Positions 35,003 through 43,178 of a stretch of DNA of 64,000 bases are shown here, piece after piece. Source of the stretch: Burkholderia sp. FERM BP-3421 (GTDB lineage Bacteria; Pseudomonadota; Gammaproteobacteria; Burkholderiales; Burkholderiaceae); contig NZ_CP117782.1 of NCBI RefSeq assembly GCF_028657905.1, positions 2,790,001-2,854,000 of the forward strand. The letters are read 5' to 3'. Made by a program: the position numbers and the translations under genes. The notes under the pieces were generated by a model. It was not told where the DNA came from. It made no database searches and saw only the letters and a program-made list of their open reading frames with translations. The stretch's first letter is position 1, and the number at the start of each line of letters is the position of its first letter.

Positions 35003-35156
35003 GATCGATTTCCTCTCGAAGTTGATTGAGAAAGCTCGTCGGCAGATTGTCGAACTTCTCTTTCGTATATGCGATCAGCAGCCAGATCTCTTCATCACCG
35101 CGCGCCTTCCCACCGACCTTAAACAAAATTTCATCCCCGCACCGCCCACTCTCCAT
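34995..35156 (-). pseudogene. C-terminal remnant of a RelE/HigB-type toxin, at most 53 aa
   Basis: Just before the antitoxin, a frame ending at 34995 reads KARGDEEIWLLIAYTKE followed by KFDNLPTSFLNQLREEIDRG. This resembles the last 35-40 residues of RelE/HigB-2 toxins. The frame meets an in-frame TAG about 40 bases above the Met at 35156, and no N-terminal half is present before the neighbouring plus-strand gene begins at 35217. The toxin therefore looks truncated. Its stop overlaps the antitoxin start in the usual operon manner. Confidence 0.62.
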
Positions 35157-35216
35157 CTTCCCCTCCGCCCCGCATCCGATAATCGCCTCATCCCGCTATC
35201 ACCACGGAGGCGCGCC

Positions 35217-35591
35217 ATGTCCGGCCCGATGCGCATCGAAAAGATCAACGAGTACGGCAAGCAGACCGTGCTCGTGTCGATAGGCGAGGCCTCCGTGGCG
35301 CTCGACCCCGAGGACGTCGACGGCGTGATCCAATACCTGAGCCTGCTGCGCGCATCGATGAAGCCGGCAATCCCCGACATCCCGCCGCGCGACCAGCAAT
35401 ACGTGATGGAAATGGACCCGTGCTGGTACACCGAAAAGCATCCGCTCTACGGCGGCGCTGTGCTGTTCCTGCGCCATACCGGGCTCGGCTGGACCGGCTT
35501 CGCACTGCCGCCGCACAGCCTCGCGCGGCTCCACGCGTGTGTCGCGCAGCATCTCGAAGCGCAGGAAGAAGCGGCCAGCCTGCCGAACTGA
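35217..35591 (+). CDS. Hypothetical protein, 124 aa
   Basis: No family is recognised. The ATG follows ACGGAGGCGCGCC, a strong ribosome binding site, which decides the start over the longer upstream frame. The protein is soluble and mixed alpha/beta: a regular N-terminal beta region (MRIEKINEYGKQTVLVSIGEASVALDPEDV), an acidic helix, then an aromatic-rich core (DPCWYTEKHPLYGGAVLFL) and a C-terminal amphipathic helix. It starts where the toxin remnant on the other strand ends. Confidence 0.75.
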   Translation: MSGPMRIEKINEYGKQTVLVSIGEASVALDPEDVDGVIQYLSLLRASMKPAIPDIPPRDQQYVMEMDPCWYTEKHPLYGGAVLFLRHTGLGWTGFALPPHSLARLHACVAQHLEAQEEAASLPN

Positions 35592-35829
35592 TTCACCTCG
35601 CGCCATCGGCGCGCGCCTAATCCCTATCCCGAGAAAACGCGCGCTCGCCGTCGCGCGCTGCCCACTCATTCGTTGAGCTGATCGCGCAACTTCAGCTGCC
35701 GCGCCGCCGTTCACGCTCCTCTCCCACGCAGCCTTCAACGCGGCCGGCCTCGCCGCACCCTATCAAAAATCTCCCGCCGCATTCGACCGCGCATCGCGCG
35801 CGTCGCCGCACCACACGCAACGCCTCCCT

Positions 35830-36141
35830 ATCGAACGCTATTGGACCACCGCCCTCGCCTGTACCTTCCTGCTCGCGTTCGGCGCCACCGCCCATGCGGC
35901 CCCGGCGCTCACGCCGCAGCAATGCACGGACTATCCGTTCGTGCACACGACAGGGCCCGTCACGCACGCGCAGATCGTCAACGAACTGGCGGAACTGGAA
36001 TCGGTCGGCTACGACCCGTCGGCGGGCGAGTCGGACAACTACCCGGACGACATCGACAGCGCCCAGCAACGGCTGATGGCGAAGTATCGGCGCGACTGCG
36101 CGAGCGCGCGGCCGGGAACCGTCGCGTCGGTCGCGCCCTAG
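35830..36141 (+). CDS. DUF4148-like exported protein with no normal start codon
   Basis: The frame contains a signal peptide (TTALACTFLLAFGATAHA) followed by a mature part with the DUF4148 pattern THAQIVNELAELESVGYDPSAGE and YPDDIDSAQQRL. No ATG, GTG or TTG lies in frame ahead of the signal peptide back to the stop at 35676. The expected initiator position is ATC at 35830 (ATC GAA CGC TAT). The only in-frame GTG, at 35941, would discard the signal. Either a rare ATC start is used, or the start codon has been lost by one base change. DUF4148 proteins are small periplasmic proteins of unknown function. Confidence 0.55.
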   Translation: MERYWTTALACTFLLAFGATAHAAPALTPQQCTDYPFVHTTGPVTHAQIVNELAELESVGYDPSAGESDNYPDDIDSAQQRLMAKYRRDCASARPGTVASVAP

Positions 36142-36153
36142 GCGGCGCGCGCG

Positions 36154-37515
36154 TCAGTCGAGATCCGGCGCGCGCTGGCGCAGCGTGACGAACTCCTCGG
36201 CCGCGGTCGGGTGAATCCCGATCGTCTCGTCGAACTGCGCCTTGGTCGCGCCCGCGCGGATCGCGATCGCGAGCCCCTGGACGATCTCGGCCGCGTCGCG
36301 GCCGACCATGTGCGCGCCCACCACGCGCTGGCTGACGCGCTCCACCACGAGCTTCATGAAGGTGCGCTCGTCGCGCCCCGACAAGGTGTGCCGCAGCGCC
36401 TTGAACGACGTACGGTAGATGTCCACCTTGCCGAGCGTCGCGCGCGCGGCGCGTTCCGACAGGCCGACCGTCGCGACCTCCGGCTGGCTGAACACCGCGG
36501 ACGGCACGTTGCGGTGATCGGCCTTCACCTGCCGCTCGCCGAACAGGTTCGCGGCCAGGAGCGCCCCGTCGCGCGTCGCGACCGGCGTGAGCTGCGGGCG
36601 CGACGTCACGTCGCCGATCGCATGGATCGACGGCACGCGCGTCGCCGAGTAGTCGTCGACCTCGATCGCGCCGCCCGGCCCGCGCACCACCCCGAGCGCA
36701 TCGAGCCCGAGCCCGTCGCTGTTCGGCGCGCGGCCCGTCGCATACAACACCTGCCCGTACGGGCCATGCGCGTGCGTGCCGGCCCGCAGCGTCAGCGCGC
36801 CGTCCGCGGCGCGTTCGAGCGCGCGCACGTCGGCCTGCGTGTGGATCGCGACGCCCTGCTTGCGCATCTCGTCGGCGAGGAAGCCGCGCAGGTCGTCGTC
36901 GAAGCCGCGCAGGATCTGCTCGCCGCGATAGAACAGGTCGACCTCGACGCCGAGCCCGTTGAAGATGCCCGCGAACTCGACCGCGATATAACCGCCGCCC
37001 ACGATCGCGATGCGCGCGGGCAGCTCCGGCAGATCGAGCGCCTCGCGCGAGGTGATCGCATGCTCGATGCCGGGCACGGGCGGCAGCGTCGGCCGCGAGC
37101 CGGTCGCGATGGCGATGTGCCGCGTGCGCAGGCGCCGGCCGCCGACCTCCACGGTGTGTACGTCCGCGAGCGTTGCGCGGCCTTCGTGCAAGGTCACGCC
37201 CGACTGTTTCAGCAGGTCGATGTAGACCTGGCTCAGGCGCGCGATCTCGCGATTCTTGGCGCCGATCAGCGCCGGCCAGGAGAAATTGCCGAGATCGAAG
37301 CTCCAGCCGAAGCCCGCCGCATCCTCCACTTCATGACCGTAGTGCGACGCGTAGACCAGCAGCTTCTTCGGGATGCAGCCGCGCAGCACGCAGGTGCCGC
37401 CCACCTGCTCCTCCTCCGCGATGCCGACGCGCGCGCCGAGCGAAGCCGCGATGCGGCTCAGGCGCACGCCGCCCGAACCCGCGCCAATCACAAAGAGGTC
37501 GTAATCGAATTCCAT
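36154..37515 (-). CDS. gorA: Glutathione-disulfide reductase, 453 aa
   Basis: This FAD- and NADPH-dependent enzyme keeps glutathione reduced in the cytoplasm. The redox-active disulphide is GGTCVLRGCIPKK (Cys42, Cys47). The FAD Rossmann motif VIGAGSGGVRLS is N-terminal, the NADPH motif VGGGYIAVEFAG is central, and the C-terminal IHPTAAEEF carries the active-site His-Glu pair. Length is normal. Confidence 0.95.
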   Translation of the reverse strand: MEFDYDLFVIGAGSGGVRLSRIAASLGARVGIAEEEQVGGTCVLRGCIPKKLLVYASHYGHEVEDAAGFGWSFDLGNFSWPALIGAKNREIARLSQVYIDLLKQSGVTLHEGRATLADVHTVEVGGRRLRTRHIAIATGSRPTLPPVPGIEHAITSREALDLPELPARIAIVGGGYIAVEFAGIFNGLGVEVDLFYRGEQILRGFDDDLRGFLADEMRKQGVAIHTQADVRALERAADGALTLRAGTHAHGPYGQVLYATGRAPNSDGLGLDALGVVRGPGGAIEVDDYSATRVPSIHAIGDVTSRPQLTPVATRDGALLAANLFGERQVKADHRNVPSAVFSQPEVATVGLSERAARATLGKVDIYRTSFKALRHTLSGRDERTFMKLVVERVSQRVVGAHMVGRDAAEIVQGLAIAIRAGATKAQFDETIGIHPTAAEEFVTLRQRAPDLD

Positions 37516-37592
37516 GGGATCGCCTTGTCTAGGACACGATGACAGGACGATAACAAGAATCCGGCCCCTCCGTGGTAACCGCCCGAGCGGGC

Positions 37593-37620
37593 AAAAAAAA
37601 CGGGAGACCGAAGTCTCCCG
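37593..37620 (-). terminator. Terminator after the small acidic protein gene
   Basis: On the minus strand, CGGGAGAC, loop TTCG and GTCTCCCG are followed by eight T. It is 19 bases beyond the stop of the gene at 37639. Confidence 0.92.
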
Positions 37621-37638
37621 TCGCGGGGCGTGGCGCGC

Positions 37639-37866
37639 TCAGGCCTGCGAGCCGTCGCCGCCGTCCTGCGCGGCCGAGTTGTCGGCGCCTTCCGCCGCGT
37701 CCGTGTCCTTTTTCTCGACGAGACCTTCGAGCGCCTCGGCGCCCTTGAAGCCCGCCACCGCCGCGAGCCCCTTCGTCAACAGGCCCGCATCCGGATCGAC
37801 CTTGTCGGTCGCCTCGACCGCGGCCACCGCACCTGCAATTTCACCTACTGTATTGAGGATTCCCAT
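37639..37866 (-). CDS. Small acidic hypothetical protein, 75 aa
   Basis: No family is recognised. From MGILNTVGEIAGAVAAVEA the N-terminal half is a hydrophobic, glycine-containing amphipathic helix; the middle (GLLTKGLAAVAGFKGAEALEGLVEKK) is helical; and the tail is acidic and disordered (DTDAAEGADNSAAQDGGDGSQA). A strong terminator directly follows, supporting a real transcript. The Met four codons upstream is an alternative start. Confidence 0.7.
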   Translation of the reverse strand: MGILNTVGEIAGAVAAVEATDKVDPDAGLLTKGLAAVAGFKGAEALEGLVEKKDTDAAEGADNSAAQDGGDGSQA

Positions 37867-38153
37867 CGCCATCACCATTCGGATTGAGAGTGAGCGTGCA
37901 TGATTGCATGAACCGCCTGCGCCACATCGCGCCTGTAACGATCCGTAGCACCCGTTACGCCTGCCGGACCCGCCGGCCGCGCCGGGCGATCGTGCCCCGC
38001 AGGACTGAATGACACCGCCGGCGTAGACAAGCGCCGCCGCAATTCAGGTTAGCGCAAAGCCGACCGCGCAACTGTCAAACTATGTCGGAAATTTTTCGGA
38101 TACCTTTCGATCGCGTCTCACGCTCAGCGCCTCGCGCTCGGCGCCGTGCCGGA

Positions 38154-38327
38154 CTACTGGCTCGCGCCCTGCGCCGGCGCGGCATCCACGGCCGACGCCG
38201 CGGACGCCGCGGCCGTCTCGCTGGGCTTGCTGCTCACCTCGTCGTCATCCGTCGCCTTGCCGCATCCCGCGAGCAGCGCCGCCACCAGCAGCGCGCCGCC
38301 CAGCCTTCGTACGATCGTCCGATTCAT
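38154..38327 (-). CDS. Small lipoprotein, 57 aa
   Basis: A basic N-terminus (MNRTIVRRLGG), hydrophobic core and lipobox LLAGC (Cys near 22) mark a lipoprotein. The remaining 35 residues are acidic and then Ala/Ser-rich, with no domain. It lies downstream of the Nramp-like gene on the same strand, about 70 bases after its stop, so it may share the transcript. Function unknown. Confidence 0.68.
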   Translation of the reverse strand: MNRTIVRRLGGALLVAALLAGCGKATDDDEVSSKPSETAAASAASAVDAAPAQGASQ

Positions 38328-38396
38328 GCTCGCCTCCACGCGTTCAAGCCGCTCGCCGCGCCGCCCCGCGCCGTGCGGGGTGACGCGATGTCGAGC

Positions 38397-40049
38397 TTAC
38401 TTGAAGAAGGTCATCTGCACGACCTTCACGATCACGAGGCCGACCGCCAGCAACAGATAGCCGCGCAGCACGCCCATCCAGATCCGCGTCGACAGCGTCA
38501 CGCGCGGCGCCGGCAGCTCGTCGAGCGGCGGCATGCGCCAGGTGTCGCGCACCGCGCGCCCGGCGACCGCTTCCGCCACGTCGCCGCCGCCGCGCTTGCG
38601 CAGCATCATCGTCGCGATGAAGCCGACCACCGCGAGCAGCGTGCCGCCTGCGAGCACTTCGAGGATCGTCTCGCCGCTGATGTCCGGATACATCACCGAG
38701 GCGGTCAGGATGATCGACAGCATCACCAGCACCCAGATCACCGCGCCCGTGAACAGGTTGAGCTTCTTCGAGTTGACCCACGGGCCGAGCACGGCCCGGT
38801 CGTTGCAGAGCAGGAGCAGGAACACCGTCGCGCTCGGCAGCAGCACGCCCGCGAGCGTCTGCACCGCTTCCGTGAGCAGGCCGAGCGGGCTGCCCGGGAT
38901 CAGCACCAGCGCGGCGGCGGCGGCGACGATGCCGAAGTACACGAGGTAGAAGCCCTTCGCATCCGAGACGCTGCGATGCAGCGAGTGGCGGATCTTGAAC
39001 ACGTCGCCGATCGCATACGCGGTCGACAGCGAGACCGCCGCCGCGCCGATGATGCACGCGTCGAGCAGCGCGACCGCGAACAGCGTCGCGCCGGTGCGGC
39101 CCGCATACTTCTCGAGGCCCGCGATCACGCCGCCCGCGTCGGTGAAGTTGCCGAACTCGGGACGCCCCGCGTACAGCGCCGCGCAGAACGAGATCATCGC
39201 GACCGCGCCGATCATCACGAACAGAATGCCGATCCACAGGTCCGCCTTCTCGTACTTCATGAAGCGCGGCGTGATGCGCTTGTCGACCACGTAGCTCTGC
39301 TGGAAGAACAGCTGCCACGGCGCGACCGTGGTGCCAACGATGCCGATCACGAGCAGCATCACGTCGCTGAGCTTCGAGTTGGCCGGCCAGTTCGGCACGA
39401 AGAAATCGCGCGTGATCTGCGACACGGGCGGGTGGATCGACACGAGCACCGGCACGAGCAGCAGGCTCAGCAGGCACAGCACCACCGCGAAGCGCTCGAA
39501 GCGCCTGAAGTTGCCGGTACTGACCGCGGCCATCGTCAACGCGGCCGCGATGCACACGCCCGCGATCTTCGAGATGCCGAAGAAGTCGAGCACGAAGGTG
39601 ATGCCGATGAACTCGGTGACGATCGTCAACGCGTTCAGGATGAACAGGTCGACCACGCTGAAGGCGCCCCAGAACTTGCCGAAGCGTTCGAAGATCAGGC
39701 GGGCATGGCCGACGCCCGTCACCGCGCCGAGCCGCAGCACCATCTCCTGATTCACGAACAGCACCGGCACGAGCAGCAGCAGCGTCCAGAGCAGCGTCGT
39801 GCCGTAGTTCTGGCCCGCCTGGGTATAGGTGCCGAACGCGCCCGCGTCGTTGTCGCCGACCATCACGATGAGGCCGGGACCGAGGATCGCGAGCAGCGTG
39901 CGAAAGCGCGCCCACCACGTGGCGCGCGGGCCGGTGTCATGGTGCGCGATCGTGCCGAGCGCGCCCTTGATGTCGCCGAGGTGCGCTTCGTCGAGGACGG
40001 CGCTGCGCTCGAGCACGATAGGTGGTGAAACGTTGGATGGCGTTGACAT
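38397..40049 (-). CDS. Nramp-superfamily divalent metal transporter with altered metal site, 550 aa
   Basis: This inner-membrane transporter has the Nramp fold (about 11-12 helices). The TM1 region is GPGLIVMVGDNDAGAFGTYTQ: the canonical DPGN is here DAGA, keeping Asp68 but losing the Asn ligand. In TM6 the canonical MPH is APW (GTTVAPWQLFFQQS, residues 239-252), so the metal-selective Met is absent. Such divergence suggests a substrate other than manganese, perhaps magnesium, or a changed mechanism. The C-terminal 100 residues are longer than in MntH. A 740-base leader with two tiny ORFs precedes it. Confidence 0.88.
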   Translation of the reverse strand: MSTPSNVSPPIVLERSAVLDEAHLGDIKGALGTIAHHDTGPRATWWARFRTLLAILGPGLIVMVGDNDAGAFGTYTQAGQNYGTTLLWTLLLLVPVLFVNQEMVLRLGAVTGVGHARLIFERFGKFWGAFSVVDLFILNALTIVTEFIGITFVLDFFGISKIAGVCIAAALTMAAVSTGNFRRFERFAVVLCLLSLLLVPVLVSIHPPVSQITRDFFVPNWPANSKLSDVMLLVIGIVGTTVAPWQLFFQQSYVVDKRITPRFMKYEKADLWIGILFVMIGAVAMISFCAALYAGRPEFGNFTDAGGVIAGLEKYAGRTGATLFAVALLDACIIGAAAVSLSTAYAIGDVFKIRHSLHRSVSDAKGFYLVYFGIVAAAAALVLIPGSPLGLLTEAVQTLAGVLLPSATVFLLLLCNDRAVLGPWVNSKKLNLFTGAVIWVLVMLSIILTASVMYPDISGETILEVLAGGTLLAVVGFIATMMLRKRGGGDVAEAVAGRAVRDTWRMPPLDELPAPRVTLSTRIWMGVLRGYLLLAVGLVIVKVVQMTFFK

Positions 40050-40165
40050 GGTGTTCCCCCCGAGGGCGAATGGTTAAATCGACAGCGCTCGCCCTCGGCA
40101 TGCGCAACGGCGTGGGCCGCCCGTGGGCAGCGTCGCTTGCGTATGCCGGAGTCGCGCGTCGCGGT

Positions 40166-40306
40166 TCAGGAAATCAGGTTCTTCAGGTAGTGCCAGCACG
40201 CGGCGAGCGCGGACTGCGGCCGCGCGTCGAGCGTCAGCAGCGCGTCGTAGTGCGCGCGCGATTCCTGGATGTGGGGCAGGTCCGACAGCAGCAGAGCGAA
40301 ATTCAT
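40166..40306 (-). CDS. Small ORF in the Nramp leader, 46 aa
   Basis: This ATG-initiated frame reads MNFALLLSDLPHIQESRAHYDALL and ends CWHYLKNLIS. A GGAGAAC sits just before the ATG. It is aromatic- and His-containing with ordinary codon use. Its stop is 116 bases before the transporter start on the same strand. It may be a regulatory leader peptide or a small accessory protein; no family is recognised. Confidence 0.5.
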   Translation of the reverse strand: MNFALLLSDLPHIQESRAHYDALLTLDARPQSALAACWHYLKNLIS

Positions 40307-40375
40307 GAAGGTTCTCCGGGCGAGGGTTCGCGCAAGCGGGGCGGCGGAACGCCCGGATGCGCGCGCTCGGCGCAC

Positions 40376-40453
40376 CTATCGGCGGGCGTCGTCCTGCTTC
40401 CCCGAATCAATCAGGCAGGTTCGGCATAAGGGATGACTGTCACTGTCCGGCAT
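40376..40453 (-). CDS. Tiny CxxC ORF in the Nramp leader, 25 aa
   Basis: The ATG at 40453 is preceded by AGGAAGGAG at ideal spacing, the strongest ribosome binding site in the leader. The 25 residues are MPDSDSHPLCRTCLIDSGKQ plus DDARR. The CRTC pair and nearby His/Asp residues could bind a metal. Its position upstream of a metal transporter makes a metal-sensing leader peptide attractive, but this is inference. Confidence 0.5.
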   Translation of the reverse strand: MPDSDSHPLCRTCLIDSGKQDDARR

Positions 40454-40789
40454 CTCGGCTCCTTCCTGGTCAGGGTTGAACGATCAGCGCAGGCGCGCCG
40501 CGACGCGGCGTGCGTGCGCACCGCGCGCGCCGCATCGATACGGCGCGCACGAACGCAGGCGCGAGCCCGATGGCTCGCGGCCGACGCCGGACGCGCGCGA
40601 CGAGGCGACGCGGCCGGCGCGAATCAAGGATGCACGGGGAGTGGGAAACTACGGCGCGCACCGTCTGCCTTCAAGGCAGGACGGCGGCTGGAGGACAGCG
40701 CGGACGTTCTACCGATCAGGCACGAATCAAGGTCGAAGATCGACTACTGCAGGCGTCCAAGGCATCAGCCCCATTTGTGAAGATGGCGG
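40454..40789 (-). promoter_or_regulatory. Long untranslated leader of the Nramp transcript
   Basis: About 335 bases between the minus-strand promoter and the first tiny ORF contain no convincing gene. On the minus strand the leader includes a CTGCCTT-G-AAGGCAG hairpin (near 40665-40680) and several GC stems. I looked for the manganese (yybP-ykoY) and M-box signatures and did not find them. It could hold an unrecognised riboregulator. Confidence 0.45.
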
Positions 40790-40819
40790 ATTCTAGATAC
40801 CCGCCAATTCGAAAGTCAA
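40790..40819 (-). promoter_or_regulatory. Sigma-70 promoter for the Nramp operon
   Basis: On the minus strand TTGACT and TAGAAT are separated by 18 bases. It is one of the best-matching promoters in the window and faces the two small ORFs and the transporter. Confidence 0.75.
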
Positions 40820-41025
40820 CCCGAAATCTTGACTATTACAAAGATAATTTCAATGCCTCATGCCACGCCTGTCCGGGCGCGGATGCGACATGGCGAAAGC
40901 TTTCAGCGACACGCGAATTGAAATGAATATGTAAGCACGAAAGCGCTTCATATTTGAGGGTCTCGCCGCGCGAACGGCCGCTGTGCGCGATATCGCGGCC
41001 GCGAAACGATTGATGCGATTTTTAC

Positions 41026-41055
41026 TTGCAATTTCGATTTCGGGCCGAATACAAT
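41026..41055 (+). promoter_or_regulatory. Sigma-70 promoter for the OprB region
   Basis: TTGCAA and TACAAT are 18 bases apart on the plus strand, about 30 bases before a strong AAAGGAG and a short GTG-started ORF. It faces the small membrane protein and OprB genes. Confidence 0.72.
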
Positions 41056-41083
41056 CCGCCGCAACTCATCAAAGGAGTCCTTC

Positions 41084-41149
41084 GTGGACACGTACCCTAG
41101 TAGTGGAAGTCCGATGCCGGCCCGCGCCGGCGATGCAATCGCGAGCTAG
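41084..41149 (+). CDS. Leader-type short ORF, 21 aa
   Basis: GTG start with AAAGGAG eight bases upstream, directly downstream of a good promoter. The peptide is MDTYPSSGSPMPARAGDAIA plus S. It contains Pro- and Ser-rich codons like known transport-gene leader peptides. It lies about 180 bases before the 89-residue membrane protein. A translated regulatory leader is inferred. Confidence 0.45.
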   Translation: MDTYPSSGSPMPARAGDAIAS

Positions 41150-41330
41150 CCGCCAGGGTCCGTCCTTTGCCGCTGACTCGCCCTGGTCGAGTTAGCGCGC
41201 TTCACCATCGATCGGCACGCGCCGGTCTTCCGCAGCACGCTTCCTCTGTTTCGATCGTATGCCGCAGGCGAGGCTCGCCCGTGGCGCCCTACGTCGTCCG
41301 GCGCCCGCCGGACCGGACGGGAGCGCAGTC

Positions 41331-41600
41331 ATGTTCATTCAATCTTTCGCGGCCAAACTCAGAAACGTCGCCCATCTCGCCTGCCATCGGCTCGCGACCT
41401 GCTCGTTCGCACCCTTCGCGCATGCGGCCGGCACCTGGCGCAACGGCGTCTGGCCCGACGCCGCGCTGGCCGCCCGGCCCGCCGGCTGCGCGATCGTCGC
41501 CCTGATGGCGGCCGCGGTGGCGCTCGTCGCGCTGTTGTCCGCTTCGTCTTCACGCCTCGGCCTGAACCACGCCCTGCGCGTGAGCTGGTGGTTTTCCTGA
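41331..41600 (+). CDS. Small single-pass membrane protein, 89 aa
   Basis: No family is recognised. The ATG follows GGGAGCGCAGTC. The first half is basic and His-rich; one hydrophobic helix (GCAIVALMAAAVALVALLSA) makes it a membrane protein; the tail is LNHALRVSWWFS. It is followed by a CGGCCGG/CCGGCCG inverted repeat before the OprB gene, 96 bases away on the same strand, so the two may be expressed together. Confidence 0.55.
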   Translation: MFIQSFAAKLRNVAHLACHRLATCSFAPFAHAAGTWRNGVWPDAALAARPAGCAIVALMAAAVALVALLSASSSRLGLNHALRVSWWFS

Positions 41601-41696
41601 ACGACCGGCCGGCTCGCTGACCGGCCGCGCCGGCGAACCGTATCCCGCGGCAGCTTCACACGATCATTAGTTTTGCCAATCAATCGCAGACACGCC

Positions 41697-43178
41697 ATGA
41701 AGAACACACTGACCCACATGCTGATCAAATCCGGCGCGGCGGCCGGCCTGCCGCTGCTGCTGTCGCTGGGCCTCGCGCAGACCGCAAGCGCGCAGACCGC
41801 CGGCGGCGCCGCCCCGCAGGACGCCGCCAGCGCGCCTGCCGCCCCTGCCCCTGCCGCCGACGCGCCCGCGCCGACCGGCTTCCGGGAACGCTCGAACCTG
41901 TTCGGCGACATGGGCGGCCTGCGCAGCCTGCTCGGCGATCACGGCATCACGCTGAACCTGCAGGAAACCAGCGAATACCTGAACAACCTGTCGGGCGGCA
42001 CGCAGCGCGGCGGCGCCTACGACGGCCTCACGCAGTTCGGCGTCGTGGTCGACACCGGGAAGGCGATCGGCCTGCCGGGCGGCACCTTCAACGTGTCGGG
42101 CCTGCAGATCCACGGCACCAATCTCACGCAGCGCAACCTGCAGACGCTGCAGACCGCGACCGGCATCGAGGCGAACGCGACCACGCGGCTGTGGGAGCTG
42201 TGGTACCAGCAGTCGCTCGCGGACGGCAAGGTCGACGTGAAGATCGGCCAGCAGAGCCTCGACCAGGAGTTCATGGTGAGCCAGTACGCCGCGACCTTCA
42301 TGAACGCGACCTTCGGCTGGCCGGTGCTGCCGTCCGTCGACATGCCCGCGGGCGGCCCCGCCTATCCGCTGTCGTCGCTCGGCGTGCGGCTGCGGCTCAA
42401 GCCGTCCGACGCGTGGACCGTGATGGCGGGCGTGTTCAACGGCAATCCGGCCGGCAGCGGCGTCGGCGATGCGCAGGTGCTCAACGCGCACGGCACCAAC
42501 TTCAACCTGCACGACAGCGCGCTGATCATCGGCGAGGCGCAGTACGCGCTCAACGCGGCGCCCGCGGACCCGAAGGCGGCGCAGCCCGCCGGCCTGCCCG
42601 GCACCTACAAGGTCGGCGTCTGGTACAACACGGGGCGCTTCGCCGACCCGCGCTACGCGAGCAACGGCGTATCGCTCGCGGCTTCCGCGAGCAGCGGCGA
42701 TCCGGCCACGCATCGCGGCAACTACGGCTTCTATGCGGTGGCCGACCAGATGGTGTGGCGCGAGGGCCCCGACAGCCCGCGCGCGCTCGGCGTGTTCGCC
42801 CGCGTCATGGGCGCGCCCGGCGACCGCAACCTCGTCGATCTCGGCATCAACGCGGGCGTGACGCTGAAGGCGCCGTTCAAGGGCCGCGACAACGACGTGG
42901 TCGGGCTCGCGATCGGCTATGCGAAGATCGGCTCGCACGCGCGCGGCCTCGACGGCGACACCGGCGCCTTCACGACGCCGGGCTATCCGGTGCGCCGGGC
43001 CGAAACCATCCTCGAGGCGACCTACCAGTATCAGGTCACGCCATGGTGGCAGCTCCAGGCCGATTTCCAGTACGCGTTCCGGCCGGCGGGCGGCATCCCC
43101 AACCCCGATCCGAGCGCGAACGGCGCGCGCATCGGCGACGAGGCGATCGTCGGCGTGCGCACCACGATCACGTTCTGA
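41697..43178 (+). CDS. OprB-family carbohydrate porin, 493 aa
   Basis: This outer-membrane porin of the carbohydrate-selective OprB family takes up sugars. A signal peptide (AAGLPLLLSLGLAQTASAQ) is followed by an Ala/Pro-rich linker. The barrel starts with GDMGGLRSLLGDHGITLNLQETSEYL, a typical OprB opening. The last residue is Phe (VRTTITF), as needed for outer-membrane assembly. I use ATG 41697 because it gives a clean signal. The sugar is unknown; no transporter is adjacent. Confidence 0.9.
   Translation: MKNTLTHMLIKSGAAAGLPLLLSLGLAQTASAQTAGGAAPQDAASAPAAPAPAADAPAPTGFRERSNLFGDMGGLRSLLGDHGITLNLQETSEYLNNLSGGTQRGGAYDGLTQFGVVVDTGKAIGLPGGTFNVSGLQIHGTNLTQRNLQTLQTATGIEANATTRLWELWYQQSLADGKVDVKIGQQSLDQEFMVSQYAATFMNATFGWPVLPSVDMPAGGPAYPLSSLGVRLRLKPSDAWTVMAGVFNGNPAGSGVGDAQVLNAHGTNFNLHDSALIIGEAQYALNAAPADPKAAQPAGLPGTYKVGVWYNTGRFADPRYASNGVSLAASASSGDPATHRGNYGFYAVADQMVWREGPDSPRALGVFARVMGAPGDRNLVDLGINAGVTLKAPFKGRDNDVVGLAIGYAKIGSHARGLDGDTGAFTTPGYPVRRAETILEATYQYQVTPWWQLQADFQYAFRPAGGIPNPDPSANGARIGDEAIVGVRTTITF

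Noticed and set aside
40454..40789. Known metal riboswitch (manganese yybP-ykoY or magnesium M-box) in the Nramp leader
   Set aside because: The characteristic conserved sequences of these classes were not found on the minus strand; only generic stems are present.
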